64,000 nucleotides of DNA from Psychrobacillus sp044762655 (GTDB taxonomy: Bacteria > Bacillota > Bacilli > Bacillales_A > Planococcaceae): assembly GCF_044762655.1 (NCBI RefSeq), contig NZ_JBIWER010000001.1, positions 1 to 64,000 on the forward strand, written 5' to 3'. The translations under genes were made by a program, and so were the position numbers. This document shows, one piece after another, positions 17,181-25,012 of this stretch. Below the pieces are notes generated by a model. It did no database searches. It had not been told where the DNA came from and worked only from the letters and a program-made list of their open reading frames with translations. Positions within the stretch are counted from its first letter, which is position 1, and every line of letters starts with the position of its first letter.

Positions 17181-17209
17181 TATTCAACAATCGGCCCTTT
17201 AGTTAGAAG
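17181..17209 (-). repeat. Solo end of repeat family 2
   Basis: TATTCAACAATCGGCCCTTTAG resembles the end TTCAACAATCTGGCCCGATTG at 37367. It lies beside a family 1 copy. The bases 17210-17398 show no gene. Confidence 0.45.
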
Positions 17210-17398
17210 AATACGGTAGGGTTTAAATTTGGAACTTATCATATCTTTTTGTTAATCATCAGTCTTATCGTTTTTTTAATTCAAAAAAGAATTTATTAGT
17301 AATAAGGTAACTTGCCGATTGTCGGCACTATTGATCAGAAAGAGATGATACCACAAATCAAGGTTTAGTTATCAAATAAACTTCGAAATTTCAGTAAA

Positions 17399-17448
17399 CA
17401 AAAATGTGAAACATTACAATAAGTAATGTTTCACATTTTTGTTTTTAT
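17399..17448. terminator. Strong bidirectional terminator
   Basis: 18-bp stem AAAAATGTGAAACATTAC with complement at 17423-17440 and a 5-nt loop, T-rich on both sides. It ends the flavin oxidoreductase on the minus strand. Confidence 0.8.
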
Positions 17449-17475
17449 TAGATTTTATATCTATCTTATATCTAT

Positions 17476-18600
17476 TTATTTGACTATTGGTAGCCAGCCA
17501 GGTCTAGATTGTATATATTCCCACATAGCATCAGGCAATGCTAAATCTTCTCTGTCTTCCGGATAAATCTCTGTACGGATTGTACTTTCTTTCCCTGTTT
17601 TCACCTTTTCAATCCAATCAGGCTCTACAATAAGCTCTCTTCCAATTGCCACAAGTGGAAGATTAAGTTCTTCCAATGCTTCCAATGCATCATCTGGTGT
17701 TATTATAGAACCAACTCCAATAATCGGCATCTCAGCTCCAATTTTTTCATTAATAATGTTAATAGTTGGTGTATCACTTTCCTTATTACGAAGCGAACTC
17801 TGTGCCACACTACCAACTGAAACATGAATATAATCAAGCCCTTGATTTTTTAATTCCATTAATAGGGACAAGGTATCGTCAAGTGTAATCCCTGGCTCTT
17901 CTATCTCTTCTGGAGAAATACGATAACCAAAAATAAAAGGTTTGTCAGCATGTTTTTCGATTGCTGATTTTACAGATTGTACAACAGCAAGTGGGAAGTT
18001 CATTCGTTTTTCTAGCGTTCCACCCCAATGATCATTTCTACGATTAGAATGCGGGGAGAAAAATTGTTGAATTAAGTAAGTGTTTGCTCCGTGAATTTCT
18101 ACCCCATCAAAACCTGCTTGAATAGCTCTTCTAGTCGCCTCACCAAAAGCCTCAATTTTTTCGCGAATTTCTTCCTCTTGTAATGCTCTTGGAGTCTCTG
18201 CACCTTCACGAACATGCGGGATATCACTGGCACTTACAGGTTGAACTCCTCTAAGCCAAGACGAAGGAGCCATTCGACCCGCATGGAAAATTTGTAAAAT
18301 GGCTTTTGTACCTGTACTTTGGATTGTTCTAGCTAGTTTTGCAAGACTTTCAATATACTTATCTGATGAAGCACTCAATGAGCCAGCAAATTTACCATCT
18401 TCTGTTACGTGTGCACAAGAAGTAATGACTGCACCAAGACCAGTTGTTCTACGTTTGTAGTAGATATGTTCATCTGTCGTAACCATCCCATTCTCAAAAG
18501 CTGAATCAGTTGTCATAGGTGACATGATAATGCGATTATCAATCGTTACACCTGATGCAAAAGTAAACGGTTCAAATAACTTATCGTATTTACTGTTCAT
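17476..18600 (-). CDS. Old Yellow Enzyme family NADH:flavin oxidoreductase
   Basis: 374 residues from ATG 18600, picked because GGAGG lies 8 nt upstream. OYE TIM barrel: FEPFTFASGVTIDNRIIMSPMTT at the N-terminus, FHAGRMAP, GFDGVEIHGANTYLIQQFFSPHSNRRNDHWGG (substrate and FMN residues), IGVGSI for FMN phosphate. It should reduce activated alkenes, quinones or nitro compounds with NAD(P)H. It is divergent from an ArsR regulator and three palindromes lie between them, so it is probably derepressed by an electrophile or metal sensed by that regulator. A strong terminator follows. Confidence 0.9.
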   Translation of the reverse strand: MNSKYDKLFEPFTFASGVTIDNRIIMSPMTTDSAFENGMVTTDEHIYYKRRTTGLGAVITSCAHVTEDGKFAGSLSASSDKYIESLAKLARTIQSTGTKAILQIFHAGRMAPSSWLRGVQPVSASDIPHVREGAETPRALQEEEIREKIEAFGEATRRAIQAGFDGVEIHGANTYLIQQFFSPHSNRRNDHWGGTLEKRMNFPLAVVQSVKSAIEKHADKPFIFGYRISPEEIEEPGITLDDTLSLLMELKNQGLDYIHVSVGSVAQSSLRNKESDTPTINIINEKIGAEMPIIGVGSIITPDDALEALEELNLPLVAIGRELIVEPDWIEKVKTGKESTIRTEIYPEDREDLALPDAMWEYIQSRPGWLPIVK

Positions 18601-18637
18601 TTTTATATCCTCCAATTTTTATATTTGCTTCTTTTTG

Positions 18638-18649
18638 TATATCGATATA
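18638..18649. promoter_or_regulatory. Palindrome TATATCGATATA, likely ArsR operator
   Basis: Perfect 12-bp palindrome 38 bp before the oxidoreductase start, in the region its promoter must occupy. Confidence 0.5.
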
Positions 18650-18659
18650 TACCGATTAA

Positions 18660-18677
18660 ACGATGATAATACATCGT
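18660..18677. promoter_or_regulatory. Palindrome ACGATG-N6-CATCGT
   Basis: Second dyad between the divergent genes; a possible operator for the ArsR protein or another regulator. Confidence 0.4.
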
Positions 18678-18726
18678 AAATGAATATGCAAGAAAGAAGC
18701 CTTATGGACCTGCTAAGCTATGCGTC

Positions 18727-18754
18727 TTGACTTATCGTTATATTCCGATATAAC
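18727..18754 (+). promoter_or_regulatory. arsR-type gene promoter with operator TTATAT-N4-ATATAA
   Basis: TTGACT (18727-18732), 16-bp spacer, TATAAC (18749-18754). The dyad 18738-18753 overlaps the -10. Transcription would begin near 18761, so the ATG at 18763 lies at the very 5' end of the message. Confidence 0.55.
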
Positions 18755-18762
18755 ATATGCAT

Positions 18763-19077
18763 ATGGAACCTATTGATATTTTTAAAGCGCTCTCGAATGA
18801 GACAAGGTTAAATATACTGCGATGGTTAAAGGAACCTGAAAAGAATTTTCCAGTACAACAAGCTCACTTGCCAAAGGGGGATAAAATAAAAGGTGGGGTT
18901 TGTGTAGGTGACATACAGGAAAAAGTTAATCTTTCTCAATCCACCGTATCTCAGTATCTATCAATGATGCAGAAAGTAGGCTTACTGGAATCGGAACGCT
19001 ACGAACAGTGGACATACTATAGAAGAAATGAAGAAAAAATTTCTGAGTTAAATAACTTCATGAAAACAGAACTATAA
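18763..19077 (+). CDS. ArsR-family winged-helix repressor
   Basis: 104 residues from ATG 18763 (a second in-frame ATG is two codons earlier but overlaps the predicted start of transcription). ArsR core: DIFKALSNETRLNILRWLKEPE, then GVCVGDIQEKVNLSQSTVSQYLSMMQKVGLLESER as recognition helices, and TYYRRNEE of the wing. One Cys in GGVCVGD may sense electrophiles or metals, as in related regulators. It is divergent from the OYE gene and probably represses both. There is no Shine-Dalgarno. A pseudogene of the same subfamily is at 34612, beside luciferase-like oxidoreductases. Confidence 0.87.
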   Translation: MEPIDIFKALSNETRLNILRWLKEPEKNFPVQQAHLPKGDKIKGGVCVGDIQEKVNLSQSTVSQYLSMMQKVGLLESERYEQWTYYRRNEEKISELNNFMKTEL

Positions 19078-19093
19078 TAATTATTTAAATAAG

Positions 19094-19127
19094 AGTGGTC
19101 AAACTAGAGATAGTTGACCACTTTTTC
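19094..19127 (+). terminator. Terminator of the ArsR gene
   Basis: AGTGGTCAA/TTGACCACT stem followed by TTTTT. Confidence 0.8.
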
Positions 19128-19204
19128 CTGCCATCTTTGTGACAGCAAGGAAGCCACATAAAATGAGTGTCGCCTATAGCAGAGAAAAAATTCCACTTCT
19201 CTTT

Positions 19205-19287
19205 TTGAACTAAACTGCCCCGTTAGTTCAATAAAAAAGCTCCCGTTAAAGGCAGCCACTTGTTTAACTAAAGCATCCGTTAGTTGA
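19205..19287 (-). repeat. Cassette-terminator repeat, type C core
   Basis: GGCTGCC/GGGAGC core with TTTTTTA tract, box 1 AACTAACGGATGC, 23 nt after the next gene. Confidence 0.82.
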
Positions 19288-19310
19288 ATATAAGAAATTT
19301 TTAATTCGAT

Positions 19311-19853
19311 TCAATTATCAATAGAATTAGCTATCTGAACTAAAATTTCTGGAGTAATATTTTCAGACATTCTTTTATCCATACTAAACCTATATTGTAA
19401 ATTATCTTTTTCAAAAACCAATAAGTTTGCACCTCTTATACTCAACAAGTATGCAGTGCTTCCATCCTTGAGCCTAAATTCCTTTATTACTTCTTTATCC
19501 AGTATTTCAAATTTTGATTTATCTTTTAATGCTACATTGATCATGAATTTGTTCATAGATGATTGCTCATTTATGTACTCCATTTCAAAAATATCATGAC
19601 TACCAACATTAGTTCGTGCAAATACGTGAGTAAAGATAACAGGAGGGACTCTCAATGGCAGCTGTAAATCCTGTTTATAATTTTGTGCAAAATCACTTAA
19701 AGCTTCCCCGACAGGTTTATATCCAATTTCAAGATAACTTTCTTCAATAGTTCTAGGTTGAAAGTTAGCGTTTGCATCCATTTTTCCGTAATATGCTCCA
19801 CAAATCACAGTATAAATAAATATAAGTAGAATAAACTTGTTCAGGTAAATCAC
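19311..19853 (-). CDS. Secreted or anchored protein, possibly DUF4367-like
   Basis: 180 residues. A hydrophobic N-terminus (about 5-20) acts as signal or anchor. The C-terminal half, with LKDGSTAYLLSIRGANLLVFEKDNLQYRFSM, resembles the strand pattern of DUF4367 proteins, which often accompany anti-sigma or sporulation proteins; this is a tentative match. The start is unsettled: GTG 19853 directly abuts AAAGGG, and a CTG further in would be better spaced. Single-gene unit with a type C repeat. Confidence 0.6.
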   Translation of the reverse strand: MIYLNKFILLIFIYTVICGAYYGKMDANANFQPRTIEESYLEIGYKPVGEALSDFAQNYKQDLQLPLRVPPVIFTHVFARTNVGSHDIFEMEYINEQSSMNKFMINVALKDKSKFEILDKEVIKEFRLKDGSTAYLLSIRGANLLVFEKDNLQYRFSMDKRMSENITPEILVQIANSIDN

Positions 19854-19900
19854 CCTTTATTGATTTTTGTATTATTTTACCCATGTCTATTCGCACTATC

Positions 19901-19957
19901 CCTAGTTTAATAATAAAAGGCTTTACCTCTTATTGAAGTAAAGCACACGTTAGTTGA
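19901..19957 (-). repeat. Cassette-terminator repeat, type A, box 2 lost
   Basis: Box 1 (AACTAACGTGTGC) and the type A hairpin are intact, but only TAGTTTAATAA remains of box 2. 19 nt after the HAD gene. Confidence 0.75.
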
Positions 19958-19976
19958 ATAACTCTCCTGTTCTTCT

Positions 19977-20531
19977 TCATTGTTTTAAATCATTTGAAAT
20001 CCAATTTACTGCGTCTATTAAATTATCCGCTATATAGTCCGGGTCTACCTCTTCCCAATGATTGCGATACTTAGTCAGTGACCCTTCTCCCCATCCTGTT
20101 TTTACTAATACGTTTTTCGTTCCTGCTTTGTAGCCAGCTAGCATATCTGAACCACCCGTATCGCCAACAACGTAACATTCTTCAAGTATTAGATTATGTT
20201 CTTTTTTAGCTCTTAACAATAATCCAATGTTAGGTTTTTGGCATTCGCAACCATCATCAGGTTTATGAGGACAATAGTATATACCATCTAAAAATGCAGA
20301 ATGGAATGATAATTCATCTTCCATCCTTTTAAATCCTTCTAATAAATCTTCTTCTGTAAAAAATCCTCTGCCTACTCTTGTTTGGTTTGTAAAAAGAAAT
20401 ACTTTAACTCCTTGTTCATTGAGCAATTTTATAGCTTTAGGAGCAAAATCATACAAAGAAAAATCAAATGGATGCACTCCTCCTCCAGTACCTCCAATTG
20501 TTCCATCACGGTCTAGAAAAATAGCTTTCAT
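19977..20531 (-). CDS. HAD-IIIA phosphatase, GmhB/HisB-N type
   Basis: 184 residues, typical of D,D-heptose bisphosphate phosphatase-like enzymes. FLDRDGTIG holds the nucleophile and acid Asp; FTNQTRVGRG is motif II; YYCPHKPDDGCECQKP is the Cys/His zinc loop characteristic of the GmhB subfamily; YVVGDTGGSDMLAG is motif IV. Bacilli without heptose use such enzymes on other sugar or histidinol phosphates, so the substrate is uncertain. AAGGAG lies 8 nt before the ATG. Stand-alone unit with a truncated type A repeat. Confidence 0.87.
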   Translation of the reverse strand: MKAIFLDRDGTIGGTGGGVHPFDFSLYDFAPKAIKLLNEQGVKVFLFTNQTRVGRGFFTEEDLLEGFKRMEDELSFHSAFLDGIYYCPHKPDDGCECQKPNIGLLLRAKKEHNLILEECYVVGDTGGSDMLAGYKAGTKNVLVKTGWGEGSLTKYRNHWEEVDPDYIADNLIDAVNWISNDLKQ

Positions 20532-20577
20532 TTCTGTATCTCCTTCCTCTCAATACCTGTTAAAATATCCACCCTTA

Positions 20578-20664
20578 TTGAACTAACCTGCTGCGTTAGT
20601 TCAATAAGAAAAAGAGTTGCCTATGGCAACCCATGATTTTTTACTAAAGCATCCGTTAGTTTAA
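20578..20664 (-). repeat. Cassette-terminator repeat, type B core
   Basis: GTTGCC/GGCAAC hairpin. Box 1 (AACTAACGGATGC) provides the stop codon of the lipoprotein gene, so gene and repeat overlap. Confidence 0.85.
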
Positions 20665-21027
20665 TAAATCATTAACCGTTTTTGCTGAACTTTTTGAAAG
20701 GACATAGATGGTATGAGTATCTTTTAAATTCATTATCGTGCCACTTTCTTCACTTATCCAAAGAAAATAGGATTCTTCACCAAATTCAACTTTATACTCA
20801 GGGTTACCCATATCAACTATACCTGGCATTTTTTCAGCATTGTTGAACGCCTTTACAAAATCATTAACAACTTTTGAATCTGTAAACGAGGTCAATGAAT
20901 CTTTTTTGATATCCGAAAAGCTTTCCATTTCGTAAACATCTACTCTTTGAATATTTTTAGTGGAACATCCACCAAGGAAAAACAAAGTAAATACCATAGC
21001 TATCAATAACAGAGACAATCTATTCAA
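20656..21027 (-). CDS. Small lipoprotein ending inside a repeat box
   Basis: 123 residues with a lipobox FFLGGC (Cys21) behind a hydrophobic signal. The mature part is short and strand-rich (YKVEFGEESYFLWISEESGTIM). Start TTG, 5 nt after GGGGGTG. The final codons AAC TAA belong to the conserved box 1, so recombination at the repeat may have trimmed or altered the C-terminus. Function unknown. Confidence 0.72.
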   Translation of the reverse strand: MNRLSLLLIAMVFTLFFLGGCSTKNIQRVDVYEMESFSDIKKDSLTSFTDSKVVNDFVKAFNNAEKMPGIVDMGNPEYKVEFGEESYFLWISEESGTIMNLKDTHTIYVLSKSSAKTVNDLLN

Positions 21028-21090
21028 CGAAGCACCCCCATATAATTAGACATGTTCAAGCAAATAAAGTTACACATTTATCTTCGTTTA

Positions 21091-21164
21091 TTGAACTAAC
21101 CTGCCGTCTTTAGTTCAATAAAAAAGGCTTTACTCCTTCTTGAATTAAAGCACCCGTTAGTTTA
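21091..21164 (-). repeat. Cassette-terminator repeat, type A core
   Basis: Full copy with a mismatch in the stem (TTAATTC). It is followed by the TTTAAGTGCAA...CTCACA companion motif. 74 nt from the anti-sigma gene. Confidence 0.8.
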
Positions 21165-21238
21165 AGTGCAACCCCTCACATTGTTCATATAACAACAAAT
21201 TCGATATTTGAAAGTTGAGGATACTACCGCAAAAATAT

Positions 21239-22243
21239 TTAATTTAATTCAATCGTAATTGTATCGAAATCAATTCGTTTATTATCGCCTTGACTATTAC
21301 TTACATGGGCAAATGGATAAAACGTAATGGATCTTGCTTCGGGGTCAAGATCATGGATTGTTGCATCCCATGTAATATCTTCACTCGAGTCACCACCCTC
21401 TGTCCCAATCCCCCCGTTATAAGGCACTTTATATTTATTGCCCAAATTGTCAACAGCACTTAATTCCGCTTCTACTGCTATCCAGTTTTCATCCATAGAA
21501 GTATCAACATCTTGCAAATAATTAATCGTTAAATTTACTTCCGTTTTGACAGCATCGATTAACTTGACTGTTACACCATCTTGAGTCACCTGTTCATTAA
21601 TTGCTATTTGTTTTCCTTCTAGCTTATTTAATGAAAATTTAAAATTCCAGTTACCTTTAATTGTTTGTTTGTCTGTAACAATAGCCTTAGGACTCCAATC
21701 TAAATTCACCGTATCTTTCTTACCGGGCACAGATAAATTCATCATGCCAACGTAACCAACACCATCCACATAATTTCCACCATAGCCACCTGTACCTAAA
21801 TTTATTGGTAGAGCCTCGAAATATGGAAATGAATCTAAATCTTCTTTAGTTCGTACTACATATGATAGTGTTACCGTATTTCCATCGAAAAAAGCTTGCT
21901 CAATATTTATTTCGATACCATTGCTTTTTTCAACTAAACCAATGTCTGTACTGACGTCCTCATAAGCTTGATAATAGTCTTCTTGAGAAATGAAATAGTC
22001 GAATGCGTATCCAATTACCGGAATTTGTGTAACAAAATTAGCAAATGCAGGTGATACGTATGCAGTTGAAATTGTACCAAACGATAGAATCCCGGCTGCT
22101 GCCATATATTTAACCATTCGTTTGAAGGGAAATTTCACTTCCTTCTTCTCCTTTTTAAAAGCGTCTGACAAAATAGTATCTAATTCTTTAGAAGGAACAG
22201 GAATTTCATTGATTGCCTCTTTAAATCGGTTTTGTTCGTTCAT
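21239..22243 (-). CDS. Anti-sigma factor, DUF4179 type
   Basis: 334 residues. The N-terminal 45 residues (cytoplasmic) should bind the sigma factor, then one membrane segment (MVKYMAAAGILSFGTISTAY, about 46-65), then a large extracytoplasmic strand-rich region as in DUF4179 proteins. The start overlaps the sigma gene by 23 nt, so the two are translationally coupled. It should hold the ECF sigma factor inactive until an envelope signal arrives. The tail FYPFAHVSNSQGDNKRIDFDTITIELN is typical of this family. Confidence 0.85.
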   Translation of the reverse strand: MNEQNRFKEAINEIPVPSKELDTILSDAFKKEKKEVKFPFKRMVKYMAAAGILSFGTISTAYVSPAFANFVTQIPVIGYAFDYFISQEDYYQAYEDVSTDIGLVEKSNGIEINIEQAFFDGNTVTLSYVVRTKEDLDSFPYFEALPINLGTGGYGGNYVDGVGYVGMMNLSVPGKKDTVNLDWSPKAIVTDKQTIKGNWNFKFSLNKLEGKQIAINEQVTQDGVTVKLIDAVKTEVNLTINYLQDVDTSMDENWIAVEAELSAVDNLGNKYKVPYNGGIGTEGGDSSEDITWDATIHDLDPEARSITFYPFAHVSNSQGDNKRIDFDTITIELN

Positions 22244-22763
22244 CTAAGTACACTCCTTTTAATGTCTTTTTAATTTTCGCTAATGCTCTCTTACCGTTAG
22301 ATTTGACTGTACCAATCGGTTCGCCAAGTAACTCTGCAATTTGCTCAAAAGTAAAATCCTCATAATATTTTAAAAGAAGTACTGTTTTATATTTTTCATC
22401 TAACCGGTAAATTGCATCGAGTAGATCCAACTTCTCATCAGATGTTGCTATTTCGGTGGAGATGGATTGAAATTTTTGGTTGTCCAGAGAGATCACTTTC
22501 TTTTGTTTTTGAAGTACACCAATTGATACATTGATACAAATTTTCATCAGCCATGTCGTGAAATATTTTGGCTCTCGTAACTGATGAATGGATTCAATTG
22601 CTAGCAACACTGTTTGCTGGAAGATGTCTAGAGCATCTGCCTGATTACGAACATAACTATAAGCAGTCCTATAAAGTTTCTCTTTTTCTTGTTTAAGTAA
22701 AAACAGCAGTGCTTCTTGATCCCCTTCTATTGATAGTTTTACTTTCTTTTCGTTAACCGTCAT
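22221..22763 (-). CDS. ECF-type RNA polymerase sigma factor
   Basis: 180 residues. Region 2 covers about 12-80 (YRTAYSYVRNQADALDIFQQTVLLA) and region 4 about 118-165 (LDEKYKTVLLLKYYEDFTFEQIAELLGEPIGTVKSNGKRAL), with a clear helix-turn-helix. It directs RNA polymerase to stress promoters, usually including its own. The next gene encodes its membrane anti-sigma factor. Upstream, TGCATC and CGCTC spaced about 14 nt apart on the minus strand could be an autoregulated ECF promoter, though the match is weak. Confidence 0.92.
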   Translation of the reverse strand: MTVNEKKVKLSIEGDQEALLFLLKQEKEKLYRTAYSYVRNQADALDIFQQTVLLAIESIHQLREPKYFTTWLMKICINVSIGVLQKQKKVISLDNQKFQSISTEIATSDEKLDLLDAIYRLDEKYKTVLLLKYYEDFTFEQIAELLGEPIGTVKSNGKRALAKIKKTLKGVYLDERTKPI

Positions 22764-22849
22764 CTTTTCTCACCATCCTATCTATTAGAGAGCGTACATA
22801 AAAAAAAAGATGCACTTTTTTGAAATAAAATAGAACTAATTACTTTTAT

Positions 22850-22894
22850 ATAAAAAAGGGGGTACTTTTGTAATATTTATACAAAAGTACCCCC
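22850..22894 (-). terminator. 14-bp perfect hairpin, minus-strand terminator
   Basis: GGGGGTACTTTTGT (22858-22871) and its exact complement (22881-22894), followed on the minus strand by TTTTTTATAT. It insulates the sigma gene from reading out of the BstA gene. Confidence 0.75.
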
Positions 22895-22947
22895 ATCTTC
22901 TCATTTTTTATAACCTCTATTTTCTTATATTATATTTAAAATTCACT

Positions 22948-22995
22948 AACAAACCTCGTTTAAATTCAAGGGAACGAGGTTTGTTATATTTTTTT
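22948..22995 (+). terminator. 13-bp hairpin, plus-strand terminator
   Basis: AACAAACCTCGTT (22948-22960) with AACGAGGTTTGTT (22973-22985), then ATATTTTTTT on the plus strand. No plus-strand gene precedes it. Confidence 0.6.
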
Positions 22996-23060
22996 GTACA
23001 TAAATTTCTTATTTTTTCCCATTCTTTAATTTTCCTTTAATTTTCATTATTTTTCTAACT

Positions 23061-23136
23061 TTAACAGAACCTTTTAGTTGAACGAGAAACAGAGCGGCAT
23101 TGTCAAGGTTCTTCAACTAAAGCACCCGTTACTTTA
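23061..23136 (-). repeat. Degenerate cassette-terminator repeat
   Basis: Box 1 is GTAACGGGTGCTTTAG; the core (GAGCGGCATTGTCAAGG) forms no convincing hairpin; box 2 is degraded. 23 nt after the bstA stop. Confidence 0.55.
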
Positions 23137-23159
23137 AGTGTAATAGTTCACAAAGACCT

Positions 23160-23678
23160 TTACCAGCTCTTACGACTACACAAAGAAGTAATATGTGCAA
23201 GATGATGTCTACCGTGCCAAGCGTAGATTCCTATATTTTTACCTACTGAAACTTCCCCTGAATCTGGGTGTTTAAATGTCTTTTCCATATCCGCAGGACT
23301 TAAACTAAGTAAAAGGTTTGTCCAGCGTTTGTGCAATGCTTCGAGCAGTGATAGTGAAATATCAATTGGCAATTTATAATCAGAAAGTTCCGCCCATTTC
23401 GTTTCGTCATAAGGCTTAATTACAGGTTTTTCTTCTGTAAGAGCCAATTTAAAGCGAACGTAGGCATTCATATGGCTATCTGCAAGGTGATGTATTACTT
23501 GTCGAACAGTCCACCCTCCTGAACGATAAGGTGTATCAAGCTGTTCATTATCTAAGTCTTTTACAGCATCTTGTAATAAACTTGGTAATTCTTCAATCTC
23601 ATTTATCCAGTCCATTGTAACACTTTTAGTAATCTCACCATCAAATTGAAATTTTCCAATTGGATATTTCATATCCAT
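23160..23678 (-). CDS. bstA: Bacillithiol transferase BstA (YfiT-like DinB protein)
   Basis: 172 residues that follow B. subtilis YfiT/BstA closely by memory: YPIGKF at the N-terminus, TPYRSGGWTVRQVIHHLADSHMNAYVRFKLALTEE, PYDETKWAEL, and the C-terminal metal ligands in YAWHGRHHLAHIT. The three His ligands and the conserved Trp/Gln face are present. The enzyme joins bacillithiol to electrophiles for detoxification, which implies a bacillithiol-making host. AGGAGG lies 8 nt before the ATG. It is the third DinB-fold gene in this half but is not close to the two paralogues at 6672 and 11911. Confidence 0.85.
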   Translation of the reverse strand: MDMKYPIGKFQFDGEITKSVTMDWINEIEELPSLLQDAVKDLDNEQLDTPYRSGGWTVRQVIHHLADSHMNAYVRFKLALTEEKPVIKPYDETKWAELSDYKLPIDISLSLLEALHKRWTNLLLSLSPADMEKTFKHPDSGEVSVGKNIGIYAWHGRHHLAHITSLCSRKSW

Positions 23679-23790
23679 CTACTATTCCTCCTATAAAATC
23701 CCTTGAAATTTTTTGGGTTAACTAAATGAAATGTATAAAAATATATAATTCTACATCATTTCTTAAAATCCTTTACACCTATATATGTTC

Positions 23791-23817
23791 TTCAACTAAA
23801 CTGCCCCGTTAGTTGAA
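23791..23817 (-). repeat. Solo palindromic box 2
   Basis: TTCAACTAAACTGCCCCGTTAGTTGAA: one inverted box pair with no terminator core. It lies where the downstream repeat of the membrane-protein gene would be expected. Confidence 0.7.
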
Positions 23818-23839
23818 AATGATTCAATTAAGGCGATAT

Positions 23840-24103
23840 TTATACGTAAGTAAAACCAATTGCAAAAATGATTGCCGTCACACTAAAGAATGACCAATTA
23901 ACAATTCGACTTTCTTTTACTGTAAGAAATTTGGATTCCATAAATCTGAAACTACTTAGAATAAAAATAAGTCCAAACGTTATGAGTCCACGTCCTATGA
24001 CATCATCTATGATTAAAATGTACCTTATACCAGCAATCATAATTAAGAAAGTACCTATATATCCAATGACAATATAAAAGTAATGGTTCTTTTTCCTATC
24101 CAC
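23840..24103 (-). CDS. Small membrane protein, three segments
   Basis: 87 residues with hydrophobic segments at about 8-27, 35-50 and 66-85. Start GTG with GGGAG about 10 nt upstream. Single-gene unit, followed by a solo box 2 rather than a complete repeat, so it lacks an obvious terminator. Function unknown. Confidence 0.6.
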   Translation of the reverse strand: MDRKKNHYFYIVIGYIGTFLIMIAGIRYILIIDDVIGRGLITFGLIFILSSFRFMESKFLTVKESRIVNWSFFSVTAIIFAIGFTYV

Positions 24104-24154
24104 GAACTTCTACTCCCTCTCAATTGCAAACCCTTCTTTAAGTATGCCTTCTTA

Positions 24155-24238
24155 TTCCACTAACCTGCTTCGTTAGTTCAATAAGAAAAATAGTTACCAA
24201 TGGCAACCCCATGATTTTTACTAAAGCACCCGTTAGTT
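24155..24238 (-). repeat. Cassette-terminator repeat, type B core
   Basis: GGTTGCCATTGGTAACT hairpin with TTTTTCTT tract, complete boxes, 29 nt after the next gene. Confidence 0.85.
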
Positions 24239-24267
24239 ATAGAAGTTCTGCATACTGAGTTCTATTA

Positions 24268-24522
24268 TTACAAATCAAAGAAATAAAATGAACCTAATAT
24301 ACAGACAAAAGCTATTATCCATAAGATCAAATATGTAGGCTTCTTTAGTTCTCTATCTAATGTTGATATAGATTGAATAACTTTAATAACAACCGCTGCA
24401 AACAGAGCTACCATTAATGCTCCAATTAATGTAGGCATGTCGATTATATATTCATCAATTAATCTAAACAGAATAACCGCAAACACTACTGAAACACCAG
24501 AAAGAAAATGCTTTAAATTCAT
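24268..24522 (-). CDS. Small membrane protein, three segments
   Basis: 84 residues with hydrophobic segments at about 8-23, 30-48 and 63-82 and a charged stretch LDRELKKP before the last. AGAGGG lies 8 nt before the ATG. Stand-alone unit with a type B repeat. No family recognised. Confidence 0.62.
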   Translation of the reverse strand: MNLKHFLSGVSVVFAVILFRLIDEYIIDMPTLIGALMVALFAAVVIKVIQSISTLDRELKKPTYLILWIIAFVCILGSFYFFDL

Positions 24523-24625
24523 TTGAATTTCCCTCTCTCATAACAATTTCCTTTAATTAACCTACCCAATACTTGAATGATTCTCCATAACAAGTACTCC
24601 TAGATCTTTTCAAAAAAGCCTGCTT

Positions 24626-24651
24626 CTTTAACTAAAGAACCCGTTAATTGA
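24626..24651 (-). repeat. Box 1 of a degraded cassette-terminator repeat
   Basis: AATTAACGGGTTCTTTAGTT on the minus strand, 9 nt after the 56-residue gene. The core and box 2 are eroded (24551-24625). Confidence 0.55.
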
Positions 24652-24660
24652 GCACTTGAT

Positions 24661-24831
24661 CTATACTTTTTCAGACTTATCCTTTAGAAATAATCCGATT
24701 AACGTAAATACAAATCCACCAGTTACAATAAAGAACTCTTTATCACCACGCAATATTCCACCATATTCTTGTATCCAGAAACCTAAAATCATTATTGCAA
24801 TGCCAAGTAACATTATTTTAGTAGAACGCAT
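24661..24831 (-). CDS. 56-residue two-segment membrane protein
   Basis: Minus-strand frame from ATG 24829-24831 with AGAGGGAG 4 nt upstream: MRSTKIMLLGIAIMILGFW, a polar loop with GGILRGDKEFF, a second hydrophobic stretch VTGGFVFTLIGLFL, and a charged tail KDKSEKV. Site, start, hydrophobic pattern and a repeat box 9 nt after the stop all match the neighbouring small membrane-protein units, so I take it as real. An overlapping plus-strand frame is its shadow. Confidence 0.6.
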   Translation of the reverse strand: MRSTKIMLLGIAIMILGFWIQEYGGILRGDKEFFIVTGGFVFTLIGLFLKDKSEKV

Positions 24832-24850
24832 TATTCTCCCTCTTTTCTTA

Positions 24851-24981
24851 TTGAACTAACCTGCCCCATTAGTTTAAGTGTAACATTTCACAATGCATTT
24901 CTGAGATCAACTTAATGTTTTGGACATAAAAATAGACCATCGTAATGATGGTCTTGTTGAACTAAAGCACCCGTTAGTTTA
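24851..24981 (-). repeat. Cassette-terminator repeat, type D core
   Basis: GACCATC/GATGGTC hairpin, ATTTTTAT tract, companion AAGTGTAACATTTCACA and clean boxes. No gene separates it from the solo palindrome at 25013. Confidence 0.85.
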
Positions 24982-25012
24982 AGAAGAACAGAGACGCTTC
25001 TTTTCTCTTTGC

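Noticed and set aside
24656..24859. 67-codon plus-strand frame
   Set aside because: Shadow of the 56-residue membrane protein on the minus strand, which has a proper site and start.
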